A stretch of DNA of 64,000 nt from Gammaproteobacteria bacterium (GTDB lineage: Bacteria; Pseudomonadota; Gammaproteobacteria; Chromatiales; Chromatiaceae). Where the stretch lies: assembly GCA_020445255.1 (NCBI GenBank), contig JAGRGY010000014.1:74282-138281 (forward strand). The letters are read 5' to 3'. A program made the position numbers and the translations under genes. The notes beneath the pieces are model-generated. The model saw only the letters and a program-made list of their open reading frames with translations, was not told the origin of the DNA and searched no databases. Shown here in pieces: positions 24,128-32,489 of this stretch (position 1 is the stretch's first letter; every line of letters begins with the position of its first letter).

Positions 24128-26581
24128 CTAGATCAGGTCGTTGCGCATTTCCGGCCGAGCCGGCAGGCCGACCAACGGCAGCAACATGTAGCCGATCGCT
24201 GCCAGCCCGGCCAGGTCGCGAAAACCCACCTCCGCACCGAGCAGCGGCGTCGACGCGGCGGCGACCACCGAGGCGCAGCCGTTTATTCCCCAAGCCCAGG
24301 GGAGCAGCGCCGGTGCGCGCCGCTGGACGGCGCGCAGGCCGACCGGAAACGGGATCCCCATCGCAAAGGCGGTCGGCGACAGCAGTATTGCCGCAATGGC
24401 GGCGCGTGCCCACAACGGCAGTGCCGCGGCCTCGGTGAGAACCAGGGGCAGGACCAACATGTAGAACAGACCTGACACCGCGATGACCGTGCACGCGAGA
24501 TGTAACAGGGACAGGTCACCGGCAATGCCGCGGCGTTGCGCCCAGGCGCTGCCGAGACCGGCAAACAGCAGGAATCCGGCGAGCACCAGGCTGGTGGCGT
24601 ACAGCGGATTCCCCAAGAAAGTCTGCAGGTGGTCGATCCAGGCGATCTCGAGTGCAATGAACGCCGCACCGATCAGCCCGAAGTGGGCGAAAGTTGCCAG
24701 ACGGACGCCCGCGCCTGCGGACTCCCGTCCAACACGCCGCAGCAGCAACAGCGGGGCGATGATCAGCATCAACGAGGTCACGCCGGTCACCGCGATTACG
24801 GCCACGCCGATGAGCACGCCGGTGTCGATGCCGGCCCAGTCAGCATCATGCTGGGTGCGGATCGTCTGCAACCATTCGCGCCAGCAGGTCGACAGCCAGG
24901 GAAATGGGCGGTCGTCACTGATGGCGTCCGCACGATGTCCCTGGTAACAGTCACCGCGATACGCGTCCGCGAGCATGGCTCGCGCCGCTCGGTAGAACAT
25001 CGGTACGGCCTGATGCTGGATGCGGCTGGCGTCGGCCTCGCGCATGCCGGGCAGCCAGACCAGTTCGAACGCCAGGGTTTGGGCGAAGTTGCGGACTGCC
25101 TGCCGTTCCGGCCAGCTGACCGATGATGGCGATACGAGAATCACGAACCGGTTCCAATCCCGCAGCATCACGATGTGATCGCCGGCATCGGTGATGCCGT
25201 TTTGCGCGAGCGCGCCGCGTGCGGTGGCAAGCAGACGCATCGACAACCGCGGTGGCAGCCGGGTCGGGCCTTCGACGACCATCACACCGTCGCTGTCGAG
25301 CTGACGCAGGTAGCTCGCAAACGCCTGCAGCGTGACGTGATGATCCGAAGCCAGTGCGTCCAGTCCGGCCGGATCGGCGTCGACGGCGAGGCTGATCAGG
25401 TCGAACCGCTGTCCGCTCGACGCGAGGAAGGCACGCGCCGACTGGGTATGCCAATCGACCCGTTGCCGGTCGCACACTGCCCCCTGCAGTTCGGCGTAGT
25501 GCCCGCAGACGATCGCGTACAGCGCTGGCCGCGGCTCCACAGCAACGACGTGTCGAGCGCCCAGGTCGAGTGCCTGGACGACGCGCTCACCGGTCGCCGC
25601 GCGCAGCACCGCGACCTCATCGATCGGCCTGCCCAGCGCAAACGGCAGTGCCCCGAGCGTCTGGGAGAGATAGGCGGAGGACGTCGACCCGGCGCGGAAG
25701 TCGGCGATCGTGCCGGCGCGGTCGCCGTCGACAAACACGACCCGCTGTGGCGGCGGCAGCGCCGTCGCGAGCAGGCTGAGTCCGGGTGCGCCGCGGGTCG
25801 GGACGACGTCGTTGCCGACTACCGTGATGCGTCCGCCGATGCCGCTTTCGTGGATCTCGACGCGCGCCCCCGCCGCTGCCAATGCGCGGCTGAGGTCCTT
25901 GTACGGCGACGGCGACAAGTGCATGGGCATGTAAAGGATTTGAGCGACGATTAGAAGAAGCCCGATAACGGTCACTGCACGGGGATGCCAGTCAAGCGCC
26001 AGCGCGGCGAGGGTTGCGGCCAAGGCACCGACCGCCGGAAGGGCCGCGATGGCGGTTTCCGGATCGGTCGTACGCAACGCGATCAGCAGCAGGACGACGC
26101 CGACGGCGGCACCGAGGAGGTCGGCCGCATACAGGCCGGAGAGGGACTGGCGCGAGGTCCACAGTGCGAGCCCGATGCAGTTCGCGGCAAAGAAGAACGG
26201 CGTCGCGAGTACCAGGAAGGCACCCGCCAGTACGGCGATCTGTCTGGGATCCCACGCAATTGCCAGCGGATCCAGATCAATCTGCTGTGCGCCATTCACA
26301 CACAATAGGGTCGTAATGCCAAACAGCCAGGCCTGGGACACGAACGTGGCTGCAACGTTTGCGCGCAGCCGCGCGCCGAACAGTGCCAGGAACGTGCCAC
26401 TGGCACCGTAACCAAGCAATGCGAGGCTGATCGCGATCGCGACCAGGTGGTGCCAATGAATGATCGCAAATGCGCGTGTCAGGAGGATCTCGTAGGCCAA
26501 CGCGGCCGCCGAGATGAGCGCCACGCCCGCGAAAGGCGGATGCGTGCCACGGTTGGCAGTTGCGGCATCGGGTAAACGCAT
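24128..26581 (-). CDS. Spermidine synthase-like multi-span membrane protein
   Basis: An 817-residue protein. About eight membrane segments (residues 15-240) are followed by a Rossmann-type methyltransferase/spermidine-synthase-like domain (about 250-560: VVFVDGDRAGTIADF, VQALDLGARHVVAVEPRPALYAIV, FDLISLAVDADPAGLDAL) and then about eight more membrane segments (580-810). This architecture matches the fused MFS/spermidine-synthase-like proteins of bacteria, whose substrates are mostly unknown. The usual aminopropyltransferase gate-keeping Asp motif is not evident, so polyamine synthesis should not be assumed. The stop of the adjacent exported PCMT gene upstream lies 7 bp from its start, suggesting cotranscription. 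Confidence 0.8.
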   Translation of the reverse strand: MRLPDAATANRGTHPPFAGVALISAAALAYEILLTRAFAIIHWHHLVAIAISLALLGYGASGTFLALFGARLRANVAATFVSQAWLFGITTLLCVNGAQQIDLDPLAIAWDPRQIAVLAGAFLVLATPFFFAANCIGLALWTSRQSLSGLYAADLLGAAVGVVLLLIALRTTDPETAIAALPAVGALAATLAALALDWHPRAVTVIGLLLIVAQILYMPMHLSPSPYKDLSRALAAAGARVEIHESGIGGRITVVGNDVVPTRGAPGLSLLATALPPPQRVVFVDGDRAGTIADFRAGSTSSAYLSQTLGALPFALGRPIDEVAVLRAATGERVVQALDLGARHVVAVEPRPALYAIVCGHYAELQGAVCDRQRVDWHTQSARAFLASSGQRFDLISLAVDADPAGLDALASDHHVTLQAFASYLRQLDSDGVMVVEGPTRLPPRLSMRLLATARGALAQNGITDAGDHIVMLRDWNRFVILVSPSSVSWPERQAVRNFAQTLAFELVWLPGMREADASRIQHQAVPMFYRAARAMLADAYRGDCYQGHRADAISDDRPFPWLSTCWREWLQTIRTQHDADWAGIDTGVLIGVAVIAVTGVTSLMLIIAPLLLLRRVGRESAGAGVRLATFAHFGLIGAAFIALEIAWIDHLQTFLGNPLYATSLVLAGFLLFAGLGSAWAQRRGIAGDLSLLHLACTVIAVSGLFYMLVLPLVLTEAAALPLWARAAIAAILLSPTAFAMGIPFPVGLRAVQRRAPALLPWAWGINGCASVVAAASTPLLGAEVGFRDLAGLAAIGYMLLPLVGLPARPEMRNDLI

Positions 26582-26588
26582 CGCCGGA

Positions 26589-27335
26589 TCAGCGCGCCCC
26601 GGTCAGCGGCACGAAGGTTACCGGCATGAGTTCGTGCAACTGTATCGTGCCATCGGCGTCGCGTTCGACAATGACCAGTTTCTGCGTCGTGTAGCGGTCG
26701 CCGACCGGTATCACCATGCGTCCGCCCGGACGCAGCTGCTGAATCAGCGGCGGCGGAATGTGGTCGTTGGCCGCCGTAACCACGATGGCGTCGAATGGGG
26801 CCTCGTCCGGCCAGCCAAAATAGCCGTCGCCGACCTTGATCCGTACCCCGTCGTATCCGAGTTCATCCAGTGTGACGCGTGCCCGCGTGGCCAGTTCCGG
26901 AATGATCTCGACGCTGTATACGTGAGCACCCAGCGCAGCCAGCACCGCCGCCTGGTAACCCGAACCGGTGCCGAGTTCGAACACCTTGTCGCCTGGACGT
27001 AGCGCCAGCAACTCGGTCATGACTGCGACGATCAATGGTTGTGAGATCGTCTGCCCGTAGCCAATCGGTACCGGTCGGTTGTCGAACGCAGCCTCCCGGT
27101 CCCTTTCGGGGATGAAACGGGGTCGCGGGACCTCGCGCAGCGCGGCGCCTACGCCGGGGGACAACTGGGCGAAACCGGTCTCTGTGTGCAGGATGCCGAT
27201 CAGTTGCTCGACCTTGTCCCACAATTCGCCGCTCGCTTCCGACGGCCAGGGCACGGCGTCCGAAGCGAGCGCCGCCCCGAACAGATTGACCGTAAGCAGC
27301 AGCCAACCCACTGGGGGCATGTGCTGAATCGACAT
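26589..27335 (-). CDS. Exported protein-L-isoaspartate O-methyltransferase
   Basis: A 248-residue PCMT-family protein preceded by an export signal (MPPVGWLLLTVNLFGAALAS). The catalytic domain is complete: PRPRFIPERDREAAFDNRPVPIGYGQTISQPLIVAVMTELL, the SAM site VFELGTGSGYQAAVLAALG, and DAIVVTAANDHIPPPLIQQLRPGGRMVIPVG. PCMT repairs isoaspartyl residues using S-adenosylmethionine; normally it is cytoplasmic, so a signal peptide on a SAM-dependent enzyme is notable. Lies immediately upstream of the spermidine-synthase-like gene, also a SAM-fold protein. Confidence 0.87.
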   Translation of the reverse strand: MSIQHMPPVGWLLLTVNLFGAALASDAVPWPSEASGELWDKVEQLIGILHTETGFAQLSPGVGAALREVPRPRFIPERDREAAFDNRPVPIGYGQTISQPLIVAVMTELLALRPGDKVFELGTGSGYQAAVLAALGAHVYSVEIIPELATRARVTLDELGYDGVRIKVGDGYFGWPDEAPFDAIVVTAANDHIPPPLIQQLRPGGRMVIPVGDRYTTQKLVIVERDADGTIQLHELMPVTFVPLTGAR

Positions 27336-27485
27336 CCGTGCCTCCCTCCTCGCGGGCCTTCGTCATCGAAGGAAGTATGCGGTATGTCTGCCACGGCGTG
27401 GCGGGACCGGGACGCGACAGCGCAGTGTCGCCCTGAACCGGCGGCGCTGAGCGCTTCGCGACCATCCGCCCGGCGCGCTCGATGA

Positions 27486-27926
27486 TCAGGGCAGCGACAG
27501 GAAAAGCAGGTTGAACAGCAACAGCGCAATGCCCACGAAACCCATGCCACGGAACATGCGGTCGCGCCACAGGCGACGACGCGTGAACACATCGGTTCGA
27601 TTGCGGATTTCGTCACCGCTGCGCTGCAGCGTTTCAGGGTCCACGTACAGGCGTTCGTGGCGGAGATCGATGGATTCGATCGCCGCTATCGCCGTCGCGA
27701 GCTCGGTGCGGTAAAGGCGATCGTCGATGTCGACCAGCCGATGCCGCAACAGTTCGTGCACGTGCATCATGGCCGCGTCGCGGTCGCGGAAGCGCGCAAC
27801 ATAGCGCACGGCGGGGTGGTGCGCTGCCGCGCCCGCCTCGCCGCTTGGACGCGTGCGCGACGCGAGGATGCGCACGAGTCCCTCGTGGTCGGGATGTGTC
27901 TGTACCGAAAGGTATCCGGTGGGCAT
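27486..27926 (-). CDS. Hypothetical protein with C-terminal membrane anchor
   Basis: A 146-residue protein of unknown function. It begins MPTGYLSVQTHPDHEGLVRI, has a mixed helical centre (RDAAMMHVHELLRHRLVDIDDRLYRTELATAIAAIESIDLRHERL) and ends in a single hydrophobic segment (GFVGIALLLFNLLFLSLP), suggesting a tail-anchored inner membrane protein. I chose the ATG at 27926-27924 over the longer frame to 28028 because the extension is Arg-rich and non-conserved in appearance. It lies 65 bp downstream of the DUF2889 gene and shares its strand. Confidence 0.6.
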   Translation of the reverse strand: MPTGYLSVQTHPDHEGLVRILASRTRPSGEAGAAAHHPAVRYVARFRDRDAAMMHVHELLRHRLVDIDDRLYRTELATAIAAIESIDLRHERLYVDPETLQRSGDEIRNRTDVFTRRRLWRDRMFRGMGFVGIALLLFNLLFLSLP

Positions 27927-27991
27927 GGCGGGTCCCCGTGCCGCGTGCTGATCCAAGTCTGAACGGGCGGGACAGTGATTTCCAGACGGCG

Positions 27992-28555
27992 CTATGTGTC
28001 GTCGGTCGAGCGATCGGCTTGCGGCCACAGGCGGCGCACGACCTCGGTTCCCTCGGCGAGGGTGTGGCAGGTGTTGATGAAATCGGTCGGTGGCGCCACG
28101 CTGTCATCGAGGTGTGCGCCTTTTTCTCCGCGCCAGGCGTACACGGTCTGCACAGCGGTCGTGGCGACCGGGCCGAGCAGTTCGACCAGGTGGGTGCATC
28201 CCCAGCGGCCACCCAGCAGCAGCCGCACCTTGGCCGTCCACCCGGGTTCGATGCGTTGACCGACCAGCTTGTTGAAGCGATCGGGAAAATGCGGACACGC
28301 GGGGTAGGGTGCATGCACGGTCTTCGCCGTCAGCGCAATCACAGTCAGGTCCGAATCGACGGTCATGCGCAGCCACATCTCGTGCAGGTGCTCGCCTGGC
28401 AGGATCTTTCCGCGTCCGAAGGTCTCCATTTCCTCGGTCCGGGTATCGACCAGGCTGCCTTCAATGTCCCAAAAACCGTCGTTACGGTGGAATCCCTGGC
28501 ACTGGATGCGCCGGGTATGCACAAGCTCACGCGCGACAGGGGGCGGAAGAGACAT
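27992..28555 (-). CDS. DUF2889 family protein
   Basis: A 187-residue cytoplasmic protein. VHTRRIQCQGFHRNDGFWDIEGSLVDT and the acidic/His-rich centre GEHLHEMWLRMTVDSDLTVIALTAKTVHAPYPACP, followed by GCTHLVELLGPVATTAVQTVYAW, are characteristic of the DUF2889 family; function is unknown. The frame is open to 28696 but the N-terminal 47 residues would be translated from promoter DNA of the phasin gene, so the ATG at 28555 (MSLPPPVAREL) is preferred. Divergent from the phasin gene. Confidence 0.8.
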   Translation of the reverse strand: MSLPPPVARELVHTRRIQCQGFHRNDGFWDIEGSLVDTRTEEMETFGRGKILPGEHLHEMWLRMTVDSDLTVIALTAKTVHAPYPACPHFPDRFNKLVGQRIEPGWTAKVRLLLGGRWGCTHLVELLGPVATTAVQTVYAWRGEKGAHLDDSVAPPTDFINTCHTLAEGTEVVRRLWPQADRSTDDT

Positions 28556-28592
28556 ATAAAAAAGTCCGAAAAACAATAATTTACGAAATAAT

Positions 28593-28615
28593 TGTTGCGT
28601 AGCAACATTTTTTTT
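28593..28615 (+). terminator. Hairpin plus T-run with no gene upstream on its strand
   Basis: TGTTGC-GTA-GCAACA followed by eight T residues looks like an intrinsic terminator for plus-strand transcripts. The nearest upstream genes are on the minus strand, so it may stop antisense or divergent transcription ahead of the phasin promoter. Confidence 0.4.
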
Positions 28616-28626
28616 CGCGCTGGGGC

Positions 28627-28683
28627 TTGACTTTTGGTCGGCCGGACCGATATTGTGCATTGCAGCAATGGTGCGCTGCACAA
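28627..28683 (+). promoter_or_regulatory. Phasin promoter with dyad operator (candidate PhaR site)
   Basis: TTGACT at 28627-28632 and TATTGT at 28651-28656 form a plausible sigma-70 promoter with an 18-bp spacer. Overlapping and following the -10 is a dense dyad: TTGTGCA (28653-28659) is repeated inverted as TGCACAA (28677-28683), and ATTGCAGCAAT (28659-28669) is itself symmetrical. TGC/GCA-rich dyads at phasin promoters are typical targets of the PHB-sensing repressor PhaR. Assignment to PhaR is inference; phaR is not in the window. Confidence 0.45.
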
Positions 28684-28716
28684 ATTCGATGTCCACACGA
28701 CCCGGGAGAACCTGTC

Positions 28717-29094
28717 ATGAACAGTCAATTTATCGAGATGGTAAACCAGTTCAACGAGAACGTCTTCGCTTCGGCCAAGCGCCTCGGTGAACTCAACATG
28801 CGTACCTTCGAGCAGCTTGCCAGCAAGCAGGCGAAGGTCATGAATGAATGTTTCGAGTCCAGCGCCAAGCAGGTCGAAGTGATCGCCGGCGCGAAGGACT
28901 ACAAAGAGGCGCTGACCGCACAGGCGGACCTGATGAAGCGTTGCAACGAGAAGTTCCTCGCCAACCTGCGCGAAACCACCGAAATGATGACGGCGGTACG
29001 CGATGAACTGTCGGGACTGGTCGAAGAAGCGGTGAAGTACACCAGCGAAAGCGTCGAGAAAGCCGGCGAGATGGCTACCAAGAAGGCTGCCTGA
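28717..29094 (+). CDS. Phasin family PHB granule-associated protein
   Basis: A 125-residue, mostly helical, Ala/Glu/Lys-rich protein with the phasin-type N-terminus (MVNQFNENVFASAKRLGELNMRTFEQLASKQAKVMNECFESSAKQ) and a C-terminal TKKAA. Phasins coat polyhydroxybutyrate granules and limit their size. ATG 28717, preceded by GGGAGAA. A strong hairpin separates it from phaB, which suggests the phasin is made in excess of the downstream enzyme. The pair indicates that this organism makes PHB; the synthase is not in the window. Confidence 0.88.
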   Translation: MNSQFIEMVNQFNENVFASAKRLGELNMRTFEQLASKQAKVMNECFESSAKQVEVIAGAKDYKEALTAQADLMKRCNEKFLANLRETTEMMTAVRDELSGLVEEAVKYTSESVEKAGEMATKKAA

Positions 29095-29105
29095 TGGCGG
29101 TTTCG

Positions 29106-29132
29106 ACGGGGTGGTCGTGACGACCACCCCGT
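29106..29132 (+). terminator. Strong intercistronic hairpin between phasin and phaB
   Basis: A perfect 12-bp inverted repeat ACGGGGTGGTCG / CGACCACCCCGT with a 3-base loop (TGA), 12 bases after the phasin stop. No T-run follows, so it is more likely an mRNA-stabilising 3' end or attenuator than a full terminator. Confidence 0.7.
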
Positions 29133-29183
29133 CCGTCGGATTTCGACTCGCTTGATCACTACATTCAACTGGGGAGTACTTGA

Positions 29184-29930
29184 ATGACCAAACGCGTTGC
29201 CCTCGTCACCGGTGGTACCGGAGGCATCGGTTCTGCCATCTGCCGCGAATTGTGCAGCAGGGGCCACACGGTCGTGGCCGGCTATTACCCGCCGGAGAAG
29301 GAAGCGGCCGAGGCTTGGCAGAAGCAGAAACGCGACAAGGGATTCGACATCGGTCTGGCGGCGATCGACGTGTCCGACTTCGCGGATTGCGAACGTGCCG
29401 TCAATCAGATCGGCGGCGAGTTTGGCGGCGTCGATATTCTCGTCAACTGTGCCGGCATCACGCGCGATGGCACGTTGAAGAAGATGTCCGAGGCGAACTG
29501 GACGGCGGTCATCAAAACCAATCTCGACGGTGCCTTCCACGTTACCCGGCATGTCATCAACGGGATGCTCGACAGGGGCTGGGGTCGCATCGTCAACATC
29601 GCGTCGGTGAACGGCCAGCGCGGCCAGTTCGGACAGGCCAACTATTCGGCCGCCAAGGCCGGCATGCATGGTTTCACGATGGCTGTGGCGCTCGAGACGG
29701 CGACCAAAGGCATCACCGTGAACACCGTGTCCCCTGGGTACATCGCCACGGCAATGACCGAGGCCATGCCCGAGGAAGTGCTTAAGTCGATCATCAACAG
29801 CATCCCGATGCGTCGCATGGGAAGCCCGGACGAGATCGCCAACGCCGTCGGCTGGCTGGCCAGCGAAGAGAACTCGTACACGACCGGGGCAAATATCCCG
29901 GTCAATGGCGGCCTGTTCGCGAGCCACTGA
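29184..29930 (+). CDS. phaB: Acetoacetyl-CoA reductase PhaB
   Basis: A 248-residue short-chain dehydrogenase that reduces acetoacetyl-CoA to (R)-3-hydroxybutyryl-CoA with NADPH for PHB synthesis. The cofactor site is TGGTGGIGSAICRELC, NCAGITRDGTLKKM matches PhaB closely, and the catalytic YSAAK follows GQRGQFGQAN. VNTVSPGYIATAMTEAMPEEVL is also typical. ATG 29184 with GGGGAG upstream. Its position after the phasin gene and before a terminator forms a two-gene PHB unit. Confidence 0.94.
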   Translation: MTKRVALVTGGTGGIGSAICRELCSRGHTVVAGYYPPEKEAAEAWQKQKRDKGFDIGLAAIDVSDFADCERAVNQIGGEFGGVDILVNCAGITRDGTLKKMSEANWTAVIKTNLDGAFHVTRHVINGMLDRGWGRIVNIASVNGQRGQFGQANYSAAKAGMHGFTMAVALETATKGITVNTVSPGYIATAMTEAMPEEVLKSIINSIPMRRMGSPDEIANAVGWLASEENSYTTGANIPVNGGLFASH

Positions 29931-29981
29931 TTTCTTCAAGAACCCTCCTTGCAGAGGATCTGCCCCCTCTGCTCTCGCTTA

Positions 29982-30008
29982 GGCGCCCCTCGCGGGCGCC
30001 AGCTTTTT
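29982..30008 (+). terminator. Rho-independent terminator after phaB
   Basis: GGCGCCC-CTCGC-GGGCGCC stem-loop followed by AGCTTTTT, 51 bases after the phaB stop. It closes the phasin-phaB unit. Confidence 0.88.
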
Positions 30009-30212
30009 ACGCCGCGTGGCCGCGTCGGTGGCTGGAGGCGACAGGACCGAGACGAAACCCGGGAGAAATTCGACTAGGGTAGGTGTAACGACAAAAATGA
30101 GTGACCACGGCGGGGATTCCGCCCTGGCCGAGCCCCTACGCATAGGGACCCGCGAGGACCGGAGAGTCAGACGAAAAGGCGGGTCGATGCTCTGTGAGAG
30201 GAAGGAGTGACC

Positions 30213-31223
30213 ATGAGTATTTCGCCGCCCAGTTATAAACAGAATCGGCTGAAACAGCTGCGGGCATTCTGCAAGACCGTCGAAACCAAGAACATTTCAC
30301 GTGCGGCCGAAAAGCTGTTCCTTACCCAACCCACCATTTCACTGCAGATCAAGGCGCTCGAGCGTGAACTGGATGTCGTGGTGTTCGAACGCCATGGGCC
30401 ACAGATCCGGATAACCCCCGACGGCGAACTGTTGTATGAGATCGCGAAGCCGCTGATCGAGGGAATCGACAACCTCGCCCAGACCTTCGCCAGCAAGAGC
30501 GGGCGTCTGGATACCGGTGAACTCACGATCGTCGCCGGTGAATCGACGATCCTGTATCTGCTGCCGGAGTTTGTCTCCTGCTTCAAGGAGCGCCATCCGG
30601 GCATCCATATCAAATTGCTCAATGAGACCGGCCGCGACGGGCTCACCAAGTTGCGTTCGGATGCGGCCGACTTCGCGGTCGGCCCGATGGTTGATGGCCA
30701 GGCCGATCTTGAGTACAAGCCCCTGTTCTCGTTCGAACAGGTGTTGATCGTGCCGCTCGATCATCCACTGGCAAGGCGCGCCAAGGTGACACTGGAGGAC
30801 ATCAGTCCGTTCGGCCTGATTCTGCCCCCGCGGCAGTTGAATCACTGGCGCACGGTCGACCTGGTGTTCGAGCAGCACGGGGTACCGTACAGTGTCGTAC
30901 TTGAGGCCGGCGGCTGGGAAGTGATCAAACGCTACGTGGAGCAGGGCATGGGCATTTCGATCGTCAACGAGATCTGCCTGACCGGCAAGGAGAGGCTGGC
31001 CGTGATCCCACTCGAGGACTACTTCCCGCGTCGGACCTACGGCGCCGTCACGCGCCGTGGAAAGTTTCTCACGCCACCGGCGCAGGCGTTTCTCGACGCC
31101 ATGTCGACGCTGCAATGCAAGCTGCCGTACAAGCTTGCGGTCGCACATGGCCGCGAGGAGGTCGTCGAACCGAGTGAGCTCGATCCGCGTCATGTGCCGA
31201 CCAACATTGACGACCTCGAGTAG
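30213..31223 (+). CDS. LysR-family transcriptional regulator
   Basis: A 336-residue LysR regulator. The N-terminal winged helix reads LRAFCKTVETKNISRAAEKLFLTQPTISLQIKALERELDVVVFERHGPQIRITPDG, and the rest is the periplasmic-binding-type effector domain (LTIVAGESTILYLLPEFVSCF, HPGIHIKLLNETGRDGL, GWEVIKRYVEQGMGISIVNE). The C-terminal 30 residues are an extension. Start ATG 30213 with GAAGGAG upstream, rather than the GTG two codons earlier. The effector and targets are unknown; LysR proteins often regulate neighbours, but the genes on both sides here are unrelated in function. Confidence 0.9.
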   Translation: MSISPPSYKQNRLKQLRAFCKTVETKNISRAAEKLFLTQPTISLQIKALERELDVVVFERHGPQIRITPDGELLYEIAKPLIEGIDNLAQTFASKSGRLDTGELTIVAGESTILYLLPEFVSCFKERHPGIHIKLLNETGRDGLTKLRSDAADFAVGPMVDGQADLEYKPLFSFEQVLIVPLDHPLARRAKVTLEDISPFGLILPPRQLNHWRTVDLVFEQHGVPYSVVLEAGGWEVIKRYVEQGMGISIVNEICLTGKERLAVIPLEDYFPRRTYGAVTRRGKFLTPPAQAFLDAMSTLQCKLPYKLAVAHGREEVVEPSELDPRHVPTNIDDLE

Positions 31224-31260
31224 CGGCCCCGGCGCACCCGGCGAGCGGAGAACCTGAGCG

Positions 31261-31953
31261 GTGTGGTCCGATCTGTTGGCGCTCGTCTGGTTTCTGCTGT
31301 GCTGGGTCGGCTATACGCGCTACGCAAAGAAGCGCTCGGCGAGCGAGATCTGCCTGGCCAGCGTCATGCACATGTATCGGTGCGAATGGATGATGCAGAT
31401 GATGTACCGAGACAATCGGATGTCCGACATGTCAGCGGTCAGCACCCTTGAACGCAATGTGTCGTTCTTTGCCTCCAGCGCGCTGCTGATCCTGGCCGGC
31501 ATCCTCACGCTGTTCAGCTATCTCGACCAGGCGATCGTGTTGTTCTCGGACCTGCCGCTCTCGGTCGAACAGACTCGTCCGCAATGGGAGGCCAAGATCC
31601 TGCTGCTGGTGGTGATCTTCGTCTACGCCTTTTTCAAGTTCACCTGGAGCATGCGCCAGGTGGGATTCGCCGCGGTGCTGATCGGGGCAGCGCCGGACGC
31701 GAACGACCCGGACATCGGTGAAGCCGAGGTGCGTGAGACATCGGAACGCGTTGCGCGCGTGGTTTCGATGGCAGCCCACCACTTCAATTTCGGGCTGCGT
31801 TCGTACTATTTCGCGTTGGCGGTCCTGGCCTGGTTCGTCAGTCCGTGGTTGTTCGTGGCGGCGACCACGCTGGTGGTGTTGGTACTTTACCGGCGTGAAT
31901 TCCATTCTTCCGCACTTGCGACCTTGATGGCCAGCCGTTCCGGGATAAACTGA
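31261..31953 (+). CDS. DUF599 family membrane protein
   Basis: A 230-residue inner-membrane protein with four hydrophobic segments (about 4-18, 67-90, 108-128, 187-220). The DUF599 pattern is visible in WVGYTRYAKKR, MYRDNRMSDMSAVSTLERNVSFFASSALLILAGILTLF and FFKFTWSMRQVGFAAVLIGAAP. Function unknown. The start is GTG at 31261; the frame begins there and yields the expected N-terminal membrane segment. It is 37 bp after the LysR gene on the same strand. Confidence 0.82.
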   Translation: MWSDLLALVWFLLCWVGYTRYAKKRSASEICLASVMHMYRCEWMMQMMYRDNRMSDMSAVSTLERNVSFFASSALLILAGILTLFSYLDQAIVLFSDLPLSVEQTRPQWEAKILLLVVIFVYAFFKFTWSMRQVGFAAVLIGAAPDANDPDIGEAEVRETSERVARVVSMAAHHFNFGLRSYYFALAVLAWFVSPWLFVAATTLVVLVLYRREFHSSALATLMASRSGIN

Positions 31954-32069
31954 GCACCCGCGATCCCAAACCGGTCAGTATCCGTTTGCATCCTGACCCA
32001 TCTCTGCCGGTGGCCTACCGGTGACATGCACGGACTTGGATCGCCGCTCATCCGGCCGGAGGTATTGGC

Positions 32070-32474
32070 TTGGACCTGTTCGTTTACGGGACATTGATGG
32101 TGCCCAAGATCATGCGCGCGGTGTGCGGCTATGCGCGTCCCGGCCTACCGGCGCGCCTCTGGGGACATCGGCGCGGGCGCCTGGCCGGGGAAACCTATCC
32201 GGCGATCGTGCCGAGTATCGGCCATCATGTCGACGGCCTGCTCTATCGTGGTGTTTCCCCACGTCAGATCCGTCAATTGGATCGTTTCGAAGGACCGATG
32301 TACCGACGCACACTGGTCCGGGTGGAGGTGGACGGTGTTCGCTTTCGCTCTGCGGTCTATCGACTTGCGCCCACCTATTATCGACGCTTGCAGCGCGGCG
32401 CGTGGTCGTTGCAGGGCTTCGTCGCGCGTGACCGTGCCGCGTTTGTCACTACCTACCGCGGGTTTCACGGCTGA
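32070..32474 (+). CDS. Gamma-glutamylcyclotransferase (AIG2-like) family protein
   Basis: A 134-residue protein with the family hallmark LFVYGTLMVPKIMRAVCG at the N-terminus, the central GLLYRGVSPRQIRQLDRFEGPMYRR carrying the catalytic-type Asp-x-Phe-Glu, and a short C-terminus. Such proteins release 5-oxoproline from gamma-glutamyl amines or peptides. The start is probably TTG at 32070, because YGTLM must lie near the N-terminus and GGAGG sits just upstream; no ATG is available there. Confidence 0.82.
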   Translation: MDLFVYGTLMVPKIMRAVCGYARPGLPARLWGHRRGRLAGETYPAIVPSIGHHVDGLLYRGVSPRQIRQLDRFEGPMYRRTLVRVEVDGVRFRSAVYRLAPTYYRRLQRGAWSLQGFVARDRAAFVTTYRGFHG

Positions 32475-32489
32475 GACCGGGGGCAGGCC

